Shown here piece after piece: positions 61,126 through 64,000 of a stretch of DNA of 64,000 nt. The DNA comes from Streptomyces dioscori (GTDB lineage Bacteria; Actinomycetota; Actinomycetes; Streptomycetales; Streptomycetaceae). Within the stretch, counting starts at the first letter, position 1. Every line of letters starts with the position of its first letter. Below the pieces are notes generated by a model. It was not told the DNA's origin and did no database searches. It saw only the letters and a program-made list of their open reading frames with translations. The DNA lies in the NCBI RefSeq assembly GCF_003024195.1, contig NZ_KZ679039.1, forward strand, positions 722,285 to 786,284, in the 5' to 3' direction. Both the position numbers and the translations under genes were made by a program.

Positions 61126-62388
61126 GTGAACCAACTGATGTCGCAAGAGTCCGAGGCCGATTCGTCCGGGGAAGCTTCGATCGGGGAAGAGCTGTCCGAA
61201 GGGGCAGCGCTTCCCGGCGTGCTGTCACAGGCGCTGCGCGCCGAACTCGTCGCGTTCCGACGCGACTTGCACATGCACCCCGAGCTGGGCAACCAGGAGT
61301 TCCGCACCACCGCCGCGATCAAGGAACGGCTGGAACGGGCCGGTCTGCGGCCCCGCGTGCTCAACACCGGAACCGGGCTCATCTGTGACATCGGCGTACC
61401 GGATCCCGCGCTGCCGATGCTCGCCCTGCGCGCCGACATCGACGGCCTGCCCATCCCGGACATGAAGAGCGGCTGCGCCTACCGCTCGACCGTGCCCGAC
61501 CGCGCCCACGCCTGCGGACACGACGTGCACACGACCGTCGTACTCGGCGCCGCGCTCGTCCTCGCCGACCTGCACGACCGGGGCCTGCTCGACCGGGCCG
61601 TACGCCTGATCTTCCAGCCCGCCGAGGAAGTCCTGCCCGGCGGCGCCCCCGACGTCATCAAGAACGGCGGCCTCGACGGCGTCGGCCGCATCGTCGCCGT
61701 CCACTGCGACCCGCGCGTCGACGCCGGACGCATCGGCCTGCGGTACGGGCCCATCACCTCCGCCTGCGACCGGGTCGAGGTCGCCCTGGACGGACCCGGC
61801 GGCCACACCGCCCGGCCGCACCTCACCACCGACCTCGTCACCGCCGCCGCCCGGGTCGCCGTCGACGTGCCGGCCGTCGTCGCCCGGCGGGTCGACGCCC
61901 GCTCCGGACTCTCCCTGACCTGGGGACGCATCGAGTCGGGGCACGCCTGCAACGTCATCCCGCAGCACGCCGAACTCTCCGGGACCGTACGGTGCCTGGA
62001 CCTCGCCGCCTGGCACGCCGCCCCCGATCTGGTGCACGCCGCGATCGACGAGGTCGCCACGCTCCACCGGGCCAAGTCCGAGATCAGTTACGTACGCGGG
62101 GTGCCGCCGGTCGTCAACGAGCCGGGCGCCACCGATCTGCTGCGCGCGGCGATGACCGCCCGGCTCGGGGCGAACGCCGTGGAGGACACCGAACAGAGCC
62201 TCGGCGGGGAGGACTTCTCCTGGTACCTGGAGCACGTGCCCGGCGCCATGGCCCGGCTCGGGGTGCGTACGCCGGGCGAGCGCACCGTACGGGACCTGCA
62301 CCAGGGGGACTTCGACGCCGACGAGTCGGCCATCACGGTGGGCGTCGAACTGTTCACCGCCGCCGCCCTGCTGCAGGCGCGCGGCTGA
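61126..62388 (+). CDS. M20-family amidohydrolase (IAA-amino acid hydrolase type)
   Basis: 420 aa. Metal motifs: LHMHPELGNQEF, DIDGLPIP, HACGHDVHT, FQPAEEVLPGGAPDVIKNGGLD and SLGGEDFSWYLEHVPG. The dimerisation domain contains GPGGHTARP. Such enzymes cleave N-acyl amino acids or peptides. The start may be GTG 61126 (TACCCT seven bases upstream, leaderless) or ATG 61138. Its relation to the polymer cluster is only positional. Confidence 0.9.
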   Translation: MNQLMSQESEADSSGEASIGEELSEGAALPGVLSQALRAELVAFRRDLHMHPELGNQEFRTTAAIKERLERAGLRPRVLNTGTGLICDIGVPDPALPMLALRADIDGLPIPDMKSGCAYRSTVPDRAHACGHDVHTTVVLGAALVLADLHDRGLLDRAVRLIFQPAEEVLPGGAPDVIKNGGLDGVGRIVAVHCDPRVDAGRIGLRYGPITSACDRVEVALDGPGGHTARPHLTTDLVTAAARVAVDVPAVVARRVDARSGLSLTWGRIESGHACNVIPQHAELSGTVRCLDLAAWHAAPDLVHAAIDEVATLHRAKSEISYVRGVPPVVNEPGATDLLRAAMTARLGANAVEDTEQSLGGEDFSWYLEHVPGAMARLGVRTPGERTVRDLHQGDFDADESAITVGVELFTAAALLQARG

Positions 62389-62420
62389 GGGGACGGCGCC
62401 GAACAGCCGGTGATCCACGG

Positions 62421-62452
62421 ACGAAGGGGTGCCCCGTTCGGCACCCCTTCGT
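62421..62452 (+). terminator. Hairpin terminator after the amidohydrolase
   Basis: A perfect 13-bp stem (62421-62433 with 62440-62452, loop CCGTTC) starts 33 bases after the stop codon. The sequence CCCCTTGTG follows rather than a T-run. Confidence 0.85.
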
Positions 62453-62622
62453 CCCCTTGTGTCACTCGTACGTAACCGGCGGCGGGCGTTCGTAACCGGC
62501 CGTCGGCACGAATCGATAACGGCAGTGATGAACCCCGTTCCCCTCCCCTTCTACGCGCGTTACTGTGCGCCGCAGTCAGCGTCGGCAACGGCGCCGTTGG
62601 GGAATGTAAGGGGTGCTCTCTC

Positions 62623-63702
62623 ATGCGTCGGATTTCTCGGAGAACCAGGCTTTCTCAAGCCGCTGTCGCCGTCGCGGTCGTCGTCGTCGCGGCCGCCGGC
62701 TGCGGCGAGACCAGCAACGAGTCGTCGGGCGGCGACACCGAGTCCGGCTCAGGCTCCGGCTACAAGGGCAAGGGCATCGGACTCGCCTACGACATCGGCG
62801 GACGCGGAGACCAGTCCTTCAACGACGCCGCCTACAGCGGGTTCGAGAAGGCCCGCAAGGAATTCAAGATCGGCGGCAACGACATCGAGCCGAGCGACGG
62901 CGAGTCCGACGCCGACAAGGTGCAGCGGCTGACCCAGATGGCCAAGGCCGGCTACAACCCCATCGTCGGCGTCGGCTACATCTACGCCCCGGCCGTCAAG
63001 GAGGTCGCCGCCAAGTACCCGAAGATCACCTTCGCCGTCATCGACGACGCCCAGGTGCAGGCGAAGAACGTCGCCGACATGGTGTTCGCCGAGGAGCAGG
63101 CCTCCTACCTCGCCGGTGTCGCCGCCGCCAAGGCCACGAAGAAGGACCACGTGGGCTTCATCGGCGGGGTGGACATCCCGCTCATCCACAAGTTTGAGGA
63201 CGGCTTCGTCCAGGGGGTCAAGTCGGTCGACCCGAAGATCGAGATCGAGAGCCGGTACCTCACCGAGAAGCCCGAGGACGGCGGGTTCTCCAACCCGAGC
63301 ATGGGCAAGGAGGCCGCCAGCGGGCAGGTCGAGGCCGGCGCCGACGTGATCTACCACGCGGCCGGACTGTCCGGCCAGGGCGTCATCCAGGAAGCCGCCG
63401 CGCAGAAGGTCTGGGCGATCGGGGTGGACTCGGACCAGTACAAGCAGAAGGCGCTCGCCGCGTCCAAGGACTGGATCCTCGGCTCCGCGCTCAAGGATGT
63501 GGGCGGCGCGGTGTACGAGGTCACCAAGTCCGTCGTGGACGGCAAGCCGCTGTCCGGTGAGCACCGGGGTGACCTGAAGTCGGGCGGGGTGGGCTTCGCC
63601 GACTCCAACCCGAAGTACAAGGAGATGACGGACGTCGTGGAGGCGGTGAACAAGGCGAAGGAGGACATCGTCAGCGGCACGGTGACGGTCAAGACCGACT
63701 GA
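62623..63702 (+). CDS. BMP-family ABC transporter substrate-binding lipoprotein
   Basis: 359 aa. Signal peptide with lipobox AAAGCGET. The mature part matches BmpA/Med proteins: GLAYDIGGRGDQSFNDAAYSG, VGVGYIYAPAVKEVAAKYP, EEQASYLAGVAAA, VGFIGGVDIPLIHKFEDGF and HAAGLSGQGVIQEA. These bind purine nucleosides for an ABC importer. No permease or ATPase gene is inside the window, so they may lie downstream or elsewhere. Confidence 0.92.
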   Translation: MRRISRRTRLSQAAVAVAVVVVAAAGCGETSNESSGGDTESGSGSGYKGKGIGLAYDIGGRGDQSFNDAAYSGFEKARKEFKIGGNDIEPSDGESDADKVQRLTQMAKAGYNPIVGVGYIYAPAVKEVAAKYPKITFAVIDDAQVQAKNVADMVFAEEQASYLAGVAAAKATKKDHVGFIGGVDIPLIHKFEDGFVQGVKSVDPKIEIESRYLTEKPEDGGFSNPSMGKEAASGQVEAGADVIYHAAGLSGQGVIQEAAAQKVWAIGVDSDQYKQKALAASKDWILGSALKDVGGAVYEVTKSVVDGKPLSGEHRGDLKSGGVGFADSNPKYKEMTDVVEAVNKAKEDIVSGTVTVKTD

Positions 63703-63753
63703 CCGCGCTCGCTTGCGGGCGCGGTCTCGGCTGCGGGCCGGTGGGGGTGACCG

Positions 63754-63908
63754 GCGCAGTTCCCCGCGCCCCTGGTGTGGTGACGGTGGTGCTGTCGGCT
63801 GACGGCCGGTGGGGGCGGGCCGCGCCGTTCCCCGCGCCCCTGGTGTGGTGACGGTGGTGCTGTCGGCCGACGGCCGGTGGGGGTGACCCGCGCCGTTCCC
63901 CGCGCCCC
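63754..63908. repeat. 68-bp tandem unit containing the dispersed repeat, three cores
   Basis: Cores at 63754-63772, 63822-63840 and 63890-63908 are exactly 68 bp apart; the intervening sequence (TGGTGTGGTGACGGTGGTGC and onward) is duplicated almost perfectly. No gene is supported in 63703-64000, which runs to the end of the window. Confidence 0.9.
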
Positions 63909-64000
63909 TGAGGGGCGGGGCTGCGCCCCTGCCCGTGCCCTGGCCACGGTGCCCCTTCAGGGGCGTCGGGGCGCGGAGGCGCGGAAAACGACGTCCCCGA

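Overview
The window is high-GC DNA with GTG starts, stop/start (GTGA or ATGA) overlaps and Streptomyces-type gene families, including a WhiJ-like regulator with DUF397 partners, an SCO4848-type membrane protein and two ECF sigma factors. It reads as a stretch of a Streptomyces chromosome core. From memory, the gene order resembles the S. coelicolor SCO4830-SCO4884 region, but I could not check this. I see no phage, IS element, CRISPR array, rRNA or tRNA.

Layout. 1-1124: end of a glycine betaine type ABC importer. 1404-4449: AhpD-like protein, a divergent MocR regulator and a DMT transporter. 4562-9814: small lipoprotein with a glutathionylspermidine-synthase-like ligase, glyA, trpS and a 2H phosphoesterase. 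10001-14279: a complete set of decaprenylphosphoryl-arabinose type genes (DprE2, DprE1, PAP2 phosphatase, UbiA phosphoribosyltransferase, GtrA). 14267-18298: YihY, a D,D-carboxypeptidase, an SCO4848-type protein and a metallophosphoesterase. 18673-24287: anti-sigma-like ATPase, two-component system and an MMPL exporter. 24310-28055: TetR/DCC/membrane operon behind a striking paired operator, a VOC protein and an M48 protease. 28192-30191: WhiJ-type locus with duplicated DUF397 genes. 30338-31786: TM2, DUF2752, TM2. 31868-35304: sdhCDAB. 35646-43328: frameshifted OHCU-decarboxylase-like gene, GH20 hexosaminidase, DUF4328 and hypothetical proteins, and a PGRP amidase with FG-GAP repeats. 43612-47992: two paralogous ECF sigma factor/membrane partner modules. 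48128-52008: L,D-transpeptidase, LysE exporter, and an FAD monooxygenase with a divergent TetR. 52065-60791: a nonulosonic-acid (Kdn or sialic-acid type) wall polymer cluster with GT2, two polysialyltransferase-like enzymes, acyltransferase, another glycosyltransferase, CMP-sugar synthetase/phosphatase and NeuB. 61126-63702: M20 amidohydrolase and a BMP-family lipoprotein.

The theme is the cell envelope: polyprenyl-phosphate pentose synthesis, wall glycopolymer synthesis, peptidoglycan trimming and cross-linking, wall amino-sugar recovery and envelope signalling, set among housekeeping genes (SHMT, TrpRS, succinate dehydrogenase).

Most notable non-coding signals: (1) a bipartite motif TGTGACGTT-N13-ACGCAG found three times with identical spacing, all within 8.3 kb around the ECF modules, and probably an ECF promoter; (2) two TetR-type operator/promoter arrangements that can be read base by base; (3) about 20 copies of a dispersed GC-rich repeat (core GCGCAGTTCCCCGCGCCCC), one of which supplies the C-terminus and stop of a gene; (4) a recognisable gene with no usable in-frame start because of a one-base frameshift next to its ATG; (5) an attenuator-like hairpin with a T-run and a 10-codon leader ORF in front of the PGRP amidase.
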